NCBI GenBank assembly: GCA_018267955.1
Contig: JAFDXL010000005.1
Location: 434,001 to 498,000, forward strand
DNA length: 64,000 bases
Direction: 5' to 3'
From: Bacteroidota bacterium
Lineage (GTDB): Bacteria; Bacteroidota; Bacteroidia; Chitinophagales; Chitinophagaceae
Part shown: one piece after another, positions 52,148 to 60,666 of the stretch
Layout: the number at the start of each line of letters is the position of its first letter
How positions within the stretch are numbered: the stretch's first letter is position 1
Translations under genes and position numbers: made by a program
Notes under the pieces: model-generated
Database searches by the model: none
What the model was told of the DNA's origin: nothing
The model's input: only the letters and a program-made list of their open reading frames with translations

Positions 52148-53392
52148 TTAAGCAGCTTTCAGATAATCCAGTTTAGATTGCTCCAGCATTAGCCTTGCAT
52201 AAGCCAGGCTAAGATGGAATTCGCCTTCATGTTTCTCAGAAGGCAAATCGAACATGGCATCCCTCAGGATCATTTCGCAGATAGCACGCAAGCCGCGGCC
52301 ACCTAGTTTGAATTCCATTGCTTTTTCTACCATGTAGTCCAGCGCTTCTTCTTCCACCACAAGCCTGATACCTTCGTATTCAAACAGTTTGGTGTATTGT
52401 TTTATCAGCGCGTTCTTTGGTTCAGTAAGGATGCGTTTCAGCGCCTCTTTATCCAAAGGATTCAGGTAGGTGACGATCGGTAGACGTCCCAGCAATTCCG
52501 GGATGAGGCCGAACGTACGCAGGTCTTGCGCATTAACATACTGCAGCAGGTTAGAACGATCGAGCTCTTTGGTAGCTTTAATAGCATTGTAACCAATAGC
52601 TGATGTTTGCACACGGCGGGCGATCATTTTATCGATACCCTCAAATGCGCCACCGCAGATAAACAGGATATTTTGCGTATTTACCTTCACCATCTTCTGC
52701 TCCGGATGCTTGCGGCCACCTTGCGGCGGTACCAGCACCTCAGAACCTTCCAGCAGTTTCAGCATAGCCTGCTGCACTCCCTCACCGCTCACATCGCGGG
52801 TGATGGAAGGATTATCTGTCTTACGGCCTACTTTGTCGATCTCATCTATATATACAATACCGCGCTCTGCCGCCGCAACATCGAAATTGCATGATTGCAA
52901 CAGGCGAGACAGTATGCTTTCCACATCCTCACCTACATATCCTGCTTCAGTAAATACAGTGGCATCTACAATGGCAAAAGGCACCTGCAGTAAGCGGGCG
53001 ATAGTCTTTGCCAGCAGGGTTTTACCGGTGCCGGTTTCACCTACCATGATGATATTAGACTTATCGATCTCTATATCATCTGTAGCCTGGTGCATGAGGC
53101 GTTTGTAGTGATTGTAAATAGCTACAGCCAGTACTTTTTTACAGTCGTCCTGGCCTATAACGTATTGATCGAGAAAGGTTTTGATCTCCCTCGGCTTATA
53201 GAGCGTATGATTTTGAAGGGCGCTTTTATGATTTACCGGCTTCTTAGCATCACCGTTCGCTTCCTGCAACAAGTGATGTGCATTTTCAATGCACTGATCA
53301 CATATATTCCCTTTCATACCTGTAAACAGGATACTTACTTCACTCTCCGCGCGGTCACAAAAGGAACATTTTCTTTCTGTTTGCTTGGGCAT
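52148..53392 (-). CDS. clpX: ATP-dependent Clp protease ATPase subunit ClpX
   Basis: A 414-residue AAA+ unfoldase. The N-terminal zinc-binding domain has CSFC and CDQC. Walker A is GETGTGKT (about residues 117-124), Walker B and sensor region are [12 protein letters not shown], and [18 protein letters not shown] is the ClpX signature. The loop that binds ClpP (IGF-like tripeptide) is not obvious: after RRVQTS comes AIGYNA, with IGY in the IGF position, a usual variant. clpP is not in the window. Confidence 0.97.
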   Translation of the reverse strand: MPKQTERKCSFCDRAESEVSILFTGMKGNICDQCIENAHHLLQEANGDAKKPVNHKSALQNHTLYKPREIKTFLDQYVIGQDDCKKVLAVAIYNHYKRLMHQATDDIEIDKSNIIMVGETGTGKTLLAKTIARLLQVPFAIVDATVFTEAGYVGEDVESILSRLLQSCNFDVAAAERGIVYIDEIDKVGRKTDNPSITRDVSGEGVQQAMLKLLEGSEVLVPPQGGRKHPEQKMVKVNTQNILFICGGAFEGIDKMIARRVQTSAIGYNAIKATKELDRSNLLQYVNAQDLRTFGLIPELLGRLPIVTYLNPLDKEALKRILTEPKNALIKQYTKLFEYEGIRLVVEEEALDYMVEKAMEFKLGGRGLRAICEMILRDAMFDLPSEKHEGEFHLSLAYARLMLEQSKLDYLKAA

Positions 53393-53412
53393 CTTTTCAC
53401 TAGTTTAGTCTG

Positions 53413-53420
53413 CAAAGGTA
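53413..53420 (-). promoter_or_regulatory. putative -7 box of clpX
   Basis: TACCTTTG on the minus strand, 20 nt before the clpX ATG; no TTTG at the standard distance upstream. Confidence 0.5.
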
Positions 53421-53509
53421 CGAAATAAAAGCCCAAACCACCCCCTGTAGAGTTTATCTATGGTTACAGGGCTATATGGTTGGCATTGATTTAGTTAACT
53501 TGCATTGTT

Positions 53510-55996
53510 ATGCAATCGCTGTTCGCGGCAGGCAATAATGGCCATTCCCGTTTCGCTGATGTTATTTTACCACTGAATTTGCCACAGGTGCTTACTTATG
53601 GCATACCGGAAGACATGCAAGGCATCCTGGAGCCCGGTATGCGTGTGGAAGTATCCCTGGGGCGAAACAAACTTTACTCCGGCGTAGTAGAAAAACTGCA
53701 CAATAATACCCCTGAAGCTTACCAGGTGAAGCCCATACGAAGCATTATAGATGAAGTGGCTATTGTAAATGAGCATCAGCTCGCCTTCTGGAAATGGATT
53801 GGCGAATATTATATGGCGGCACCGGGCGAAGTGATGCAGGCAGCACTGCCATCTCACCTGAAGCTGAATGGCGAAACAAGGCTGCAATGGGCACCCGCGA
53901 ATGAAGATGTAGTATTGGAATGGAGTGATGCAGCCTACCCTGTAGCGGAAGCACTGGAAACAAGAAAGGAACTGACTATATCTGAAGTGAGGGCCATTGC
54001 CGGCACACGAAACCTGACCATTGTATTGAATGAGCTGATAGAGAATGAAGCTGTGATCATCCGTGACGAGCTGGAGCCATTGTATCAGCCCAAGAGAGAA
54101 AAAATAATATCGCTTCACCCACGGTTTGAAGAAGAGGAGGCTATGCACCGGCTTTTTGATGAATTTGGAAAGGCTCCGCGACAATTGCAGGTTTTGATGG
54201 CTTATGTAGAGCTGTCTATGAAAAACAAAGTAGTGCGGCAGCAAGAACTGCTGGAAAGATCAGGAGCTACTACTGCACAAATAAAGGCGCTGGCCGACAA
54301 AGGGATATTTATAGTGCAGGAAGTGGAAACAGACAGGCTGGTATATGAAAGTAACGGGCAGGCGCTAAAAGAAATAGAATTCACCCAGGCGCAGGCAAAA
54401 GCGTACGAAGAGATACAAACCGGCCTGCAGGCAAAAGATATTGTGCTGCTGGAAGGTGTAACCGGAAGCGGCAAAACGCTTTTATACATACATAAGATAA
54501 AAGAATGCCTGGCAGAAGGCAAGCAGGCCATATTCCTGCTGCCTGAAATTGCCCTTACCACACAATTGGTAAGCAGGCTTTACGCTTATTTTGGCGAAGA
54601 ACTGGGGGTGTACCACTCCCGCTTCAGCAATAACGAGCGTGTGGAGATATGGGAAAAAGTGCGAAAGGGTGATTATAAGATCATTGCAGGGCCGAGATCA
54701 GCATTATGGCTGCCGTATAATAATCTTGGATTGGTTATCGCAGACGAAGAGCATGACGCATCTTATAAGCAAAAAGATCCTGCACCCAGGTTTCATGCAA
54801 GAGATGCGGCGATATACCTGGCACATTTGCATGACGCTAAAGTAATACTGGGATCCGCAACACCATCTACCGAAAGCCTGTACAATGCAGAACAGCATAA
54901 ATACGCGCATGTGTTGCTTAAAGAACGCTACATGGGCGTGAATATGCCATCGATAGAAATAGTGAATTCCACGACACTGGAAGAGGTTTATAAACAAGGG
55001 ATCCGGATGATAACGCCTGCGCTATACACAGCAATGGCCGATGCATTGAATGATAAAAAGCAGGTGATCCTCTTCCAAAATAAACGTGGGTATGCACCCT
55101 TTCAGCTATGTATGGTATGTGGCTGGGTGCCCCAATGCAAAAATTGCGCTGTATCGCTCACCTACCATAAAAGCACCGACAAGCTGCATTGCCATTACTG
55201 CGGGCTGAAATCGGGCATCATACATACCTGCCCATCCTGCGGTAGCAACCGCCTGCAGAGCAAAAGCTTTGGTACTGAGAAGATAGAAGAAGAAGTGCAG
55301 CAACTATTTCCAAAAGCACGGATAGCCCGAATGGATATAGACAGTATGCGCGCCAAAGACAGTATGAGCAAGCTATTGCAACAACTGGAACAGCGGAAGG
55401 TGGATATACTGATAGGCACGCAAATGGTGGTAAAGGGGCTTGATTTTGCGGCGGTATCGCTTGTAGGCATATTAAGCGCCGACAGCCTGCTTAGCTTCCC
55501 GGATTTCCGGGTAAATGAACGTGCCTTTCAATTAATGGAACAGGTAAGCGGACGTGCAGGCCGGGTAGATGGACGCGGCAAGGTAATGATACAGGCTTAT
55601 AATACAGGCCATCCCGTATTGCAATGGGTACAGCAGCATGATATTAAATCCTTCTATACGCATGAGATCGTACAAAGAAGACATTATGCCTACCCGCCTT
55701 TTGTAAGGCTGATTAAAGTATTATTCAAACATAAAGAAGAAATAAAGGCCATAGAGTGCGCCGGGCAAATGGCAGAAGCCCTGAGGCAGATAGAAGGTAT
55801 AGCTGTGCAGGGGCCATCACCGGCACTGGTATCAAAGGTGCGGAACATGTATATACAAGAAGTATGGATAAAATGCCCGCGTGATAGTAAAGTACTGCAA
55901 CTTGTAAAACAGGCATTGAAAAAACAGCAGCAGATCATTACCGGCAAAAAAGGCAATACAGCCCTGCAGGTGATCTTTGATGTAGATCCTATATAA
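53510..55996 (+). CDS. priA: primosomal replication restart helicase PriA
   Basis: An 828-residue superfamily 2 helicase. The N-terminal 3'-DNA-end binding domain covers about residues 15-115. Walker A is GVTGSGKTLL (about 315-324), the DEAH-type box is ADEEHD, and eight zinc-binding cysteines are in CMVCGW, CKNC, CHYCG and CPSCGS (about 535-590). The C-terminal motif QVSGRAGR follows. PriA reloads the replication fork after collapse. Full length; transcribed alone. Confidence 0.97.
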   Translation: MQSLFAAGNNGHSRFADVILPLNLPQVLTYGIPEDMQGILEPGMRVEVSLGRNKLYSGVVEKLHNNTPEAYQVKPIRSIIDEVAIVNEHQLAFWKWIGEYYMAAPGEVMQAALPSHLKLNGETRLQWAPANEDVVLEWSDAAYPVAEALETRKELTISEVRAIAGTRNLTIVLNELIENEAVIIRDELEPLYQPKREKIISLHPRFEEEEAMHRLFDEFGKAPRQLQVLMAYVELSMKNKVVRQQELLERSGATTAQIKALADKGIFIVQEVETDRLVYESNGQALKEIEFTQAQAKAYEEIQTGLQAKDIVLLEGVTGSGKTLLYIHKIKECLAEGKQAIFLLPEIALTTQLVSRLYAYFGEELGVYHSRFSNNERVEIWEKVRKGDYKIIAGPRSALWLPYNNLGLVIADEEHDASYKQKDPAPRFHARDAAIYLAHLHDAKVILGSATPSTESLYNAEQHKYAHVLLKERYMGVNMPSIEIVNSTTLEEVYKQGIRMITPALYTAMADALNDKKQVILFQNKRGYAPFQLCMVCGWVPQCKNCAVSLTYHKSTDKLHCHYCGLKSGIIHTCPSCGSNRLQSKSFGTEKIEEEVQQLFPKARIARMDIDSMRAKDSMSKLLQQLEQRKVDILIGTQMVVKGLDFAAVSLVGILSADSLLSFPDFRVNERAFQLMEQVSGRAGRVDGRGKVMIQAYNTGHPVLQWVQQHDIKSFYTHEIVQRRHYAYPPFVRLIKVLFKHKEEIKAIECAGQMAEALRQIEGIAVQGPSPALVSKVRNMYIQEVWIKCPRDSKVLQLVKQALKKQQQIITGKKGNTALQVIFDVDPI

Positions 55997-56000
55997 ACAA

Positions 56001-56023
56001 ATAGCCCGGAAATTCCGGGCTAT
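56001..56023. terminator. hairpin between convergent priA and ferritin-like gene
   Basis: ATAGCCCGGAA against TTCCGGGCTAT with one central base (56001-56023). No good T-run on either side, so termination may be weak. Confidence 0.6.
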
Positions 56024-56044
56024 CGTATTCAATATTGTGTTTGC

Positions 56045-56857
56045 TTACGATTTCGTAAAATGTGCCATAAAAGGCTCTGCAGCAAAATGATCCATAGGCT
56101 CATCAAAAGCCTGGGAAGCTGCTTTGGCAGAAACAGCCGCACCATTGATATTAACGATACTATACTGCGCTTGTTGCGTAAGTTCTTCGCCCTGGTAGCC
56201 CTGCATCAGTTCGCCAACAATAGTATTCGCTTCTGATCCGGTGATCCACGGCATGATATCAATATTCTGATTGCGGGTAAGCAAGCGTACATGCCCCGCG
56301 TGGCGAGCCATCGTACAACGAATATTAATAGCGTCTCCACGCATTGCTTTATTTGTTACCATATTTACCACTACCTGTGTGTACATGCGTACCCCTACAT
56401 CTTCCAGCGTATGTGCCAGGGTGAGGAAATCTGCATATTCGGTAAACACTTTAGGAAAAGCATTTTTGGCAGTAAAGTCGTAAGTATGCGTAGGCGCAGC
56501 TGCATTTCCGGTGTTTACCAGGACGTAATCCCAATAAGCGGCATGCGCTTTTTTATCATTCAGTATTTTATTGAAATCTGCCATTGCATCGCCCGGTATC
56601 AATGCTGGATGCGTCATTGCTTCGGTGTAGAATGCAATTTGCATATTGGTAATACTCAGCGCGTAATAGATAGCCTCTGCGAGGATATCTGTTGTTTTTG
56701 CCTGCGCTTTATTGAAAGCGGCAGATGCAAAAAACGGAACGGCTACAGCCGCCATTTTTACCCCCAGGTTTTTAAGTATATCACGACGGTGTTCCGTGCG
56801 CTCAAAAGACTCCGGTGTGGTATTTTGCAGATCTTTAAGTATATGATTCAGTTTCAT
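56045..56857 (-). CDS. exported ferritin-like domain protein (second of pair)
   Basis: A 270-residue protein. The N-terminal region has a charged stretch, RTEHRRDILKNLG, and then a hydrophobic segment (VKMAAVAVPFFASAAFNKAQA, about residues 33-53) that looks like an export signal, possibly Tat-like. The remainder is a four-helix ferritin-like domain with candidate metal ligands in AFYTEAMTHP, KKAHAAYWDY, HTLEDVGVRMY and MARHAGHVRLL. This is the Ferritin_2 type found outside the cytoplasm. It follows another ferritin-like gene by 11 bp. Function unknown. Confidence 0.85.
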   Translation of the reverse strand: MKLNHILKDLQNTTPESFERTEHRRDILKNLGVKMAAVAVPFFASAAFNKAQAKTTDILAEAIYYALSITNMQIAFYTEAMTHPALIPGDAMADFNKILNDKKAHAAYWDYVLVNTGNAAAPTHTYDFTAKNAFPKVFTEYADFLTLAHTLEDVGVRMYTQVVVNMVTNKAMRGDAINIRCTMARHAGHVRLLTRNQNIDIMPWITGSEANTIVGELMQGYQGEELTQQAQYSIVNINGAAVSAKAASQAFDEPMDHFAAEPFMAHFTKS

Positions 56858-56868
56858 TCTTAGCTATT

Positions 56869-57561
56869 TTAATACCTCGGCAGATAATTACCTGTAATTG
56901 TTCTTTTGAAAAACTTTCTAGTGGTTTCCAGTGAAGTTTGGGGATCCTGAGCCTGCTCCATACCGTTGGAATCAGTTTTTTCGGCAAACGTGCCAGGGGT
57001 AATGAAATCGTTCATTGTAGCCGAGTGCCTTGCATCTACAGAATTGATCTTGGTTGCATATAAGAGGTTATCGCTAAAAGACATCAGCTTGCACACACCA
57101 GCCAGGCCCGCGGTAGATAATTCTTCGAATTGTTTTGCTTTGGCGTACACACTTGATTTAAGGCCAAAGTCTACAGAACTGAAGTCTGTCTCGAGCATTG
57201 GTATAGCAAATGTGGTCAGATAATTTCTCAGAAATTCGCGTTGAGCAATTTCATGATCGCGCATATCTGTGAAGAAACCTTTTTCAGTAGGCGTCATTCC
57301 GAAGAAAGGCGTAGCAATAACCTGTGTATAGAATGCAGCCTTTAATTGCTTGATAAGGAATGCATAGTTAAGCAAACCCTGATCACTGGAACCGAGATCC
57401 ACTGCATCGCTGGGAACAGAAACGCTGTCGTTTTCATCCTTATGACAGGAAGCGATGAGCATACCCGCACCGGCAAGTACACCTGCATAGGTTAAAAACT
57501 TCCTGCGCGATAAAGCAGATGATTCCTTCACCTCTACATCGTGCGTTATTTTTTCATTCAT
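56869..57561 (-). CDS. exported ferritin-like domain protein with twin-arginine signal (first of pair)
   Basis: A 230-residue protein. The start at 57561 gives a signal with twin arginine SRRKFLTYAGVLAGAGML and then ASCHKDE, where Cys at about residue 39 can be lipidated, so a Tat-exported lipoprotein is likely. The ferritin-like domain follows, with candidate ligands in DHEIAQREFL, QFEELSTAG and VDARHSATMN. Folding before export through Tat would fit a protein that takes up its metal in the cytoplasm. Encoded 11 bp before the second ferritin-like gene. A further in-frame extension upstream lacks sense. Confidence 0.85.
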   Translation of the reverse strand: MNEKITHDVEVKESSALSRRKFLTYAGVLAGAGMLIASCHKDENDSVSVPSDAVDLGSSDQGLLNYAFLIKQLKAAFYTQVIATPFFGMTPTEKGFFTDMRDHEIAQREFLRNYLTTFAIPMLETDFSSVDFGLKSSVYAKAKQFEELSTAGLAGVCKLMSFSDNLLYATKINSVDARHSATMNDFITPGTFAEKTDSNGMEQAQDPQTSLETTRKFFKRTITGNYLPRY

Positions 57562-57780
57562 AAATTGCTCGTTGTGTATGTTTTTACCACAATGTTTTAC
57601 TGTAAACAAATGAACCTATAACGGACGAAATCCGGAAAGCCGGACTTCACCGATACTAAGCACTTAGTAAATCTAATATATGAATTCTGCTTTTCATAGC
57701 CAAACAGGATAAAAATTTGGCCAAGCGGTATGATATAATGGTTTTTATTAATTACTACGGGCTAATGGTTGGCCAAAAAC

Positions 57781-57805
57781 AAAAAATCCTGCATCAGGAG
57801 CAGGA
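57781..57805 (-). terminator. terminator of the 57828-58070 gene
   Basis: Stem TCCTGC/GCAGGA (57787-57792 and 57800-57805), 7-nt loop, followed on the minus strand by six T and more T after one G. Confidence 0.8.
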
Positions 57806-57827
57806 CAAATAGTTCAAAAATCACGTA

Positions 57828-58070
57828 TTAATTTTTACCCACGGCAAAGACAAAAGGAATATCCATACGTTCCTTCAGCGCCATACGTACTTTATGAGCT
57901 TTTTTGAAGACTTTATACTTCTGCAGGTCTATCACCTCCAGGTGCGAAGCATATATTTTATGTATGGAATGATGTCTTAGAAGATCTGAAAGGAATATGG
58001 CTGTTGCTACATCTGAAGCTATGATATCCTTACGATAATGAATCCAAACCTTGTGTTGCCCGCTCCACAT
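57828..58070 (-). CDS. small basic protein of unknown function
   Basis: An 80-residue protein, rich in His, Lys and Arg, with segments KVWIHYRKDIIASDVATAIF and RMALKERMDIPFVFAVGKN. No signal peptide and no family that I recognise. The ATG at 58070 is used; a TTG three codons earlier is possible. It follows a small lipoprotein gene by 11 bp and is closed by a strong terminator, so the two form a two-gene operon. Confidence 0.65.
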   Translation of the reverse strand: MWSGQHKVWIHYRKDIIASDVATAIFLSDLLRHHSIHKIYASHLEVIDLQKYKVFKKAHKVRMALKERMDIPFVFAVGKN

Positions 58071-58081
58071 AACCCTCAATT

Positions 58082-58222
58082 TTAATGAAACCTTTTAGGT
58101 GCTTTATATGCCCGATTGATATCAGTGCCACAACCGCAACCGGCTTTGCCCCCTGCACAACCCTGTAAAAAAACTGTTCCCATAGCTAACAATAACAGTC
58201 CGCCGATGATTTTGTTCTTCAT
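58082..58222 (-). CDS. small cysteine-rich lipoprotein (46 aa)
   Basis: A short frame from ATG at 58222 to TAA at 58082. It encodes a lipoprotein signal (NKIIGGLLLLAMGTVFLQGC, lipidated Cys at about residue 22) followed by AGGKAGCGCGTDINRAYKAP and a basic end KRFH. The mature peptide is only 25 residues with two more cysteines in CGC, which could bind a metal ion or form a disulphide. It shares a transcript with the 80-residue protein. I do not know a function. Confidence 0.75.
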   Translation of the reverse strand: MKNKIIGGLLLLAMGTVFLQGCAGGKAGCGCGTDINRAYKAPKRFH

Positions 58223-58236
58223 GCAGTTATAACTTC

Positions 58237-58244
58237 TACTTTTG
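58237..58244 (+). promoter_or_regulatory. -7 box of the MurG-like glycosyltransferase gene
   Basis: TACTTTTG matches TAnnTTTG. TTTG at 58211-58214 is 22 nt upstream, one more than usual. A start near 58250 puts the first possible codons of the gene at 58250-58290, where no ATG, GTG or TTG exists in frame. Confidence 0.55.
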
Positions 58245-58267
58245 TAAAGTTAAGTAAACTAAAGTTT

Positions 58268-59344
58268 ATAAAAAGTCAAAAGAAAATACTGGTAGCGCCG
58301 CTGGACTGGGGCCTTGGCCACACCACACGGAGCCTTCCTGTGGTCCGGTATCTTTTGCAGCAAGGGATAGATGTGCTATTTGCAGGCAACGAATGGCAAA
58401 GGCAATATGTGACTGCTTCTATACCCGGCTTGTCTACCATTCATCTTGATGGGTATAACGTATGGTATAGTAAAACAAGGTTAGGTTTTATTCCCTCCTT
58501 ATTCAGGCAATTGCCACGGCTACTGCAAACCATCAGCAGGGAGCATAAATGGCTACAAGAAATTGCGGCTCAATATCATATTGATGCAGTAATCACCGAC
58601 AACAGGTATGGATTGTATCACCCGAATATCCCTTCTGTGATCATGACACACCAGGTAGTACCGCAAACGGGCTGGGGGCCGATAGCAAATAAAACTCTGC
58701 AATGGCTGCACGCAGAACGATTGGATCGCTTTGACCATTGCTGGATCGTAGACGTGGAAGGCGAACCTAACCTCGCGGGGCGCCTGTCACATCCAAAGCA
58801 TAAAGCTGCCAATGCGCAGTATATCGGTTTACTATCGCAGCTAACAACCCTACCGGCAACAGAAAAACATTTATTGGTGTTGCTCTCGGGCCCTGAGCCA
58901 CAACGTACCATGTTATCAGATATATTGTGGATGCAGTTACAAAACAGCGACCGGAAGATTGTTTTTGTAGAGGGCAGTGATAGAGTGAAAAGAGAATACA
59001 TCCCCCCTCATATAGATTATTATCAACGCCTCACAGCTGATAAATTAAACCCGATACTTGCCGCTTCTGAAATAGTTATTTGCCGCAGCGGATATTCTAC
59101 ACTGATGGACCTGGCATTGTTAGGAAAAAAAGCCATCATCATACCCACACCCGGGCAGGCAGAACAGGAATACCTGGCTCGTCATCTGCACCAGGAAGGT
59201 GTATGGCTACATGCTCCACAAAAAAAATTAGATATCAATAAAGCATTACAGGAAGCTGCACATTTTCCTTTCAGGAAGCTATCATTTGACACAGGTTTTC
59301 AACAATATAAGACCGTTATCGACAGCTGGCTTACACTTCTGTGA
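58268..59344 (+). CDS. MurG-like glycosyltransferase, apparently with an ATA start
   Basis: A GT-B fold glycosyltransferase. The frame encodes KKILVAPLDWGLGHTTRSLP at the N-terminus, the usual beginning of this family, and near the C-terminus ASEIVICRSGYSTLMDLALL with IIIPTPGQAEQEYLA, the nucleotide-sugar binding part. The frame is open from 58196 but holds no ATG, GTG or TTG before 58340, which would cut off the first conserved loop. ATA at 58268 gives a 358-residue protein and a start MKSQKKILVAP. The box at 58237 limits how far upstream the start can be. The acceptor is unknown. Confidence 0.82.
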   Translation: MKSQKKILVAPLDWGLGHTTRSLPVVRYLLQQGIDVLFAGNEWQRQYVTASIPGLSTIHLDGYNVWYSKTRLGFIPSLFRQLPRLLQTISREHKWLQEIAAQYHIDAVITDNRYGLYHPNIPSVIMTHQVVPQTGWGPIANKTLQWLHAERLDRFDHCWIVDVEGEPNLAGRLSHPKHKAANAQYIGLLSQLTTLPATEKHLLVLLSGPEPQRTMLSDILWMQLQNSDRKIVFVEGSDRVKREYIPPHIDYYQRLTADKLNPILAASEIVICRSGYSTLMDLALLGKKAIIIPTPGQAEQEYLARHLHQEGVWLHAPQKKLDINKALQEAAHFPFRKLSFDTGFQQYKTVIDSWLTLL

Positions 59345-59559
59345 CACTATTCATCTGAAACATAATACGGGCTTGCATTTCAGAATACAATTCAACTCTA
59401 TTAATTACCGATTCATCCTCAATAAAGCAGGTTCCATTACATTCCAATTTTACGCGTAACCGCGCTGAAATAGCTTTGCGATAAGAATTTCAGGGAATAT
59501 AAGGCATAAATTGATCCACGATTCGCATCCCAACTATTTCTTCTTCCTCATTTGTCTTA
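59331..59559 (-). pseudogene. possible remnant of a small gene with an in-frame TGA
   Basis: In this 250-bp gap one minus-strand frame is open for about 75 codons except for a TGA at 59490-59492. Upstream of it the frame reads NEEEEIVGMRIVDQFMPYIP, and downstream it includes CFIEDESVINRVELYSEMQA and ends in NSVTEV just inside the end of the glycosyltransferase gene. The +1 frame across the TGA continues with EILIAKLFQRGYA. It may be a decayed gene, or chance. No family is recognised. Confidence 0.25.
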
Positions 59560-59595
59560 TATAGCAATTAGACAATAATTCAATATACATTAGTT

Positions 59596-60606
59596 ATGAA
59601 AATAAAACATCTACTTCTTTCGGCTATCGTTCCGCTTTTAGAAATTTCAAATACCTATGCACAGGCAGGCTATACTCTTGATGTAAGAGATGAGCCTTAC
59701 GAGCCATTGACAAACGCGGCCGTTATGTCACCACCCACAGCGTGGGGATTTCTAAATATGTCGGTACCGCTTGGCTTTCATTTCAAGCTAGATGGTACTA
59801 CGATTGATAGTTTCAACTTGTTCCAAAGTGGTAATCTTATTGCAACAGGCCTAGCCGGTATTGTTACTGGCTTTCATGTAACGGATGGTAACCTCTGCGA
59901 TAAGGCGTTTATGGTAGCTAACCCAACAGGCCCATCTATATCAACTGTAACTTATACCACAACAGGCAATCCAGGGAATCGTATTTTTAAAGCATCATTA
60001 AATAACGTAGGCTTCTTTGAAGAATTTGAAGTCCTGGGCACTGCTGACGATTCTGCCAATATACAGATATGGCTATACGAAGGCAGCAATATTATAGAGA
60101 TGCGTTATGGGGCATCTAAAGTATCAAACCTGTATGGTATTTACCAGGTTCAGGGCAGTATGGCCGGGTTACTGAGAGGCATAGATCTATCTAACGTTAC
60201 ACCTACTTTTGATAAATTCTATTATGTGGGTGGTAATGTTGTAATCGGATACCAGCTTGATAGTATCACACCCGCCACAATATCCAGTGCTAAACCTGCA
60301 ACCATCTTTCCACCGGAAAGAACCGTGTATACGTTTACACCGGAGAGCAAAACTACAGGTGTAACAGCACAGGCAGTTCAAAATTTGCGGGTCTATCCTA
60401 CGATTGTGAGCGATAAGTTGATCATTGAATCAAAAGAAAATCTTCGCTTGCTTTATAACATCGTGGATATGACGGGTAGGATAATAGACGAAGGTATTGT
60501 TACCAATAACAGGGAGGCAGTAGATGCACATAGCTGGCCAAAGGGCATGTACATAGTACACTTGCAGGGAGATAATCCGGCATCTTTTAAAATTTATAAG
60601 CCATAA
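59596..60606 (+). CDS. secreted protein with T9SS type A sorting domain
   Basis: A 336-residue protein. Signal peptide at about residues 1-22 (KIKHLLLSAIVPLLEISNTYA). The central part (about 25-250) is beta-rich, for example FLNMSVPLGFHFKLDGTTID and NIQIWLYEGSNIIEMRYG, a pattern common in secreted adhesin-like Bacteroidota proteins. The last 75 residues (LRVYPTIVSDKLII to SFKIYKP) are a type A sorting domain, so it is a SprA-dependent cargo. Function unknown. It is followed by the transporter gene after about 60 bp. Confidence 0.85.
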   Translation: MKIKHLLLSAIVPLLEISNTYAQAGYTLDVRDEPYEPLTNAAVMSPPTAWGFLNMSVPLGFHFKLDGTTIDSFNLFQSGNLIATGLAGIVTGFHVTDGNLCDKAFMVANPTGPSISTVTYTTTGNPGNRIFKASLNNVGFFEEFEVLGTADDSANIQIWLYEGSNIIEMRYGASKVSNLYGIYQVQGSMAGLLRGIDLSNVTPTFDKFYYVGGNVVIGYQLDSITPATISSAKPATIFPPERTVYTFTPESKTTGVTAQAVQNLRVYPTIVSDKLIIESKENLRLLYNIVDMTGRIIDEGIVTNNREAVDAHSWPKGMYIVHLQGDNPASFKIYKP

Positions 60607-60666
60607 TGGGAGAAGCGGACGCGGGTAGCATATTATGTATTGTTTACAATATGTTACTTTGCGCCC

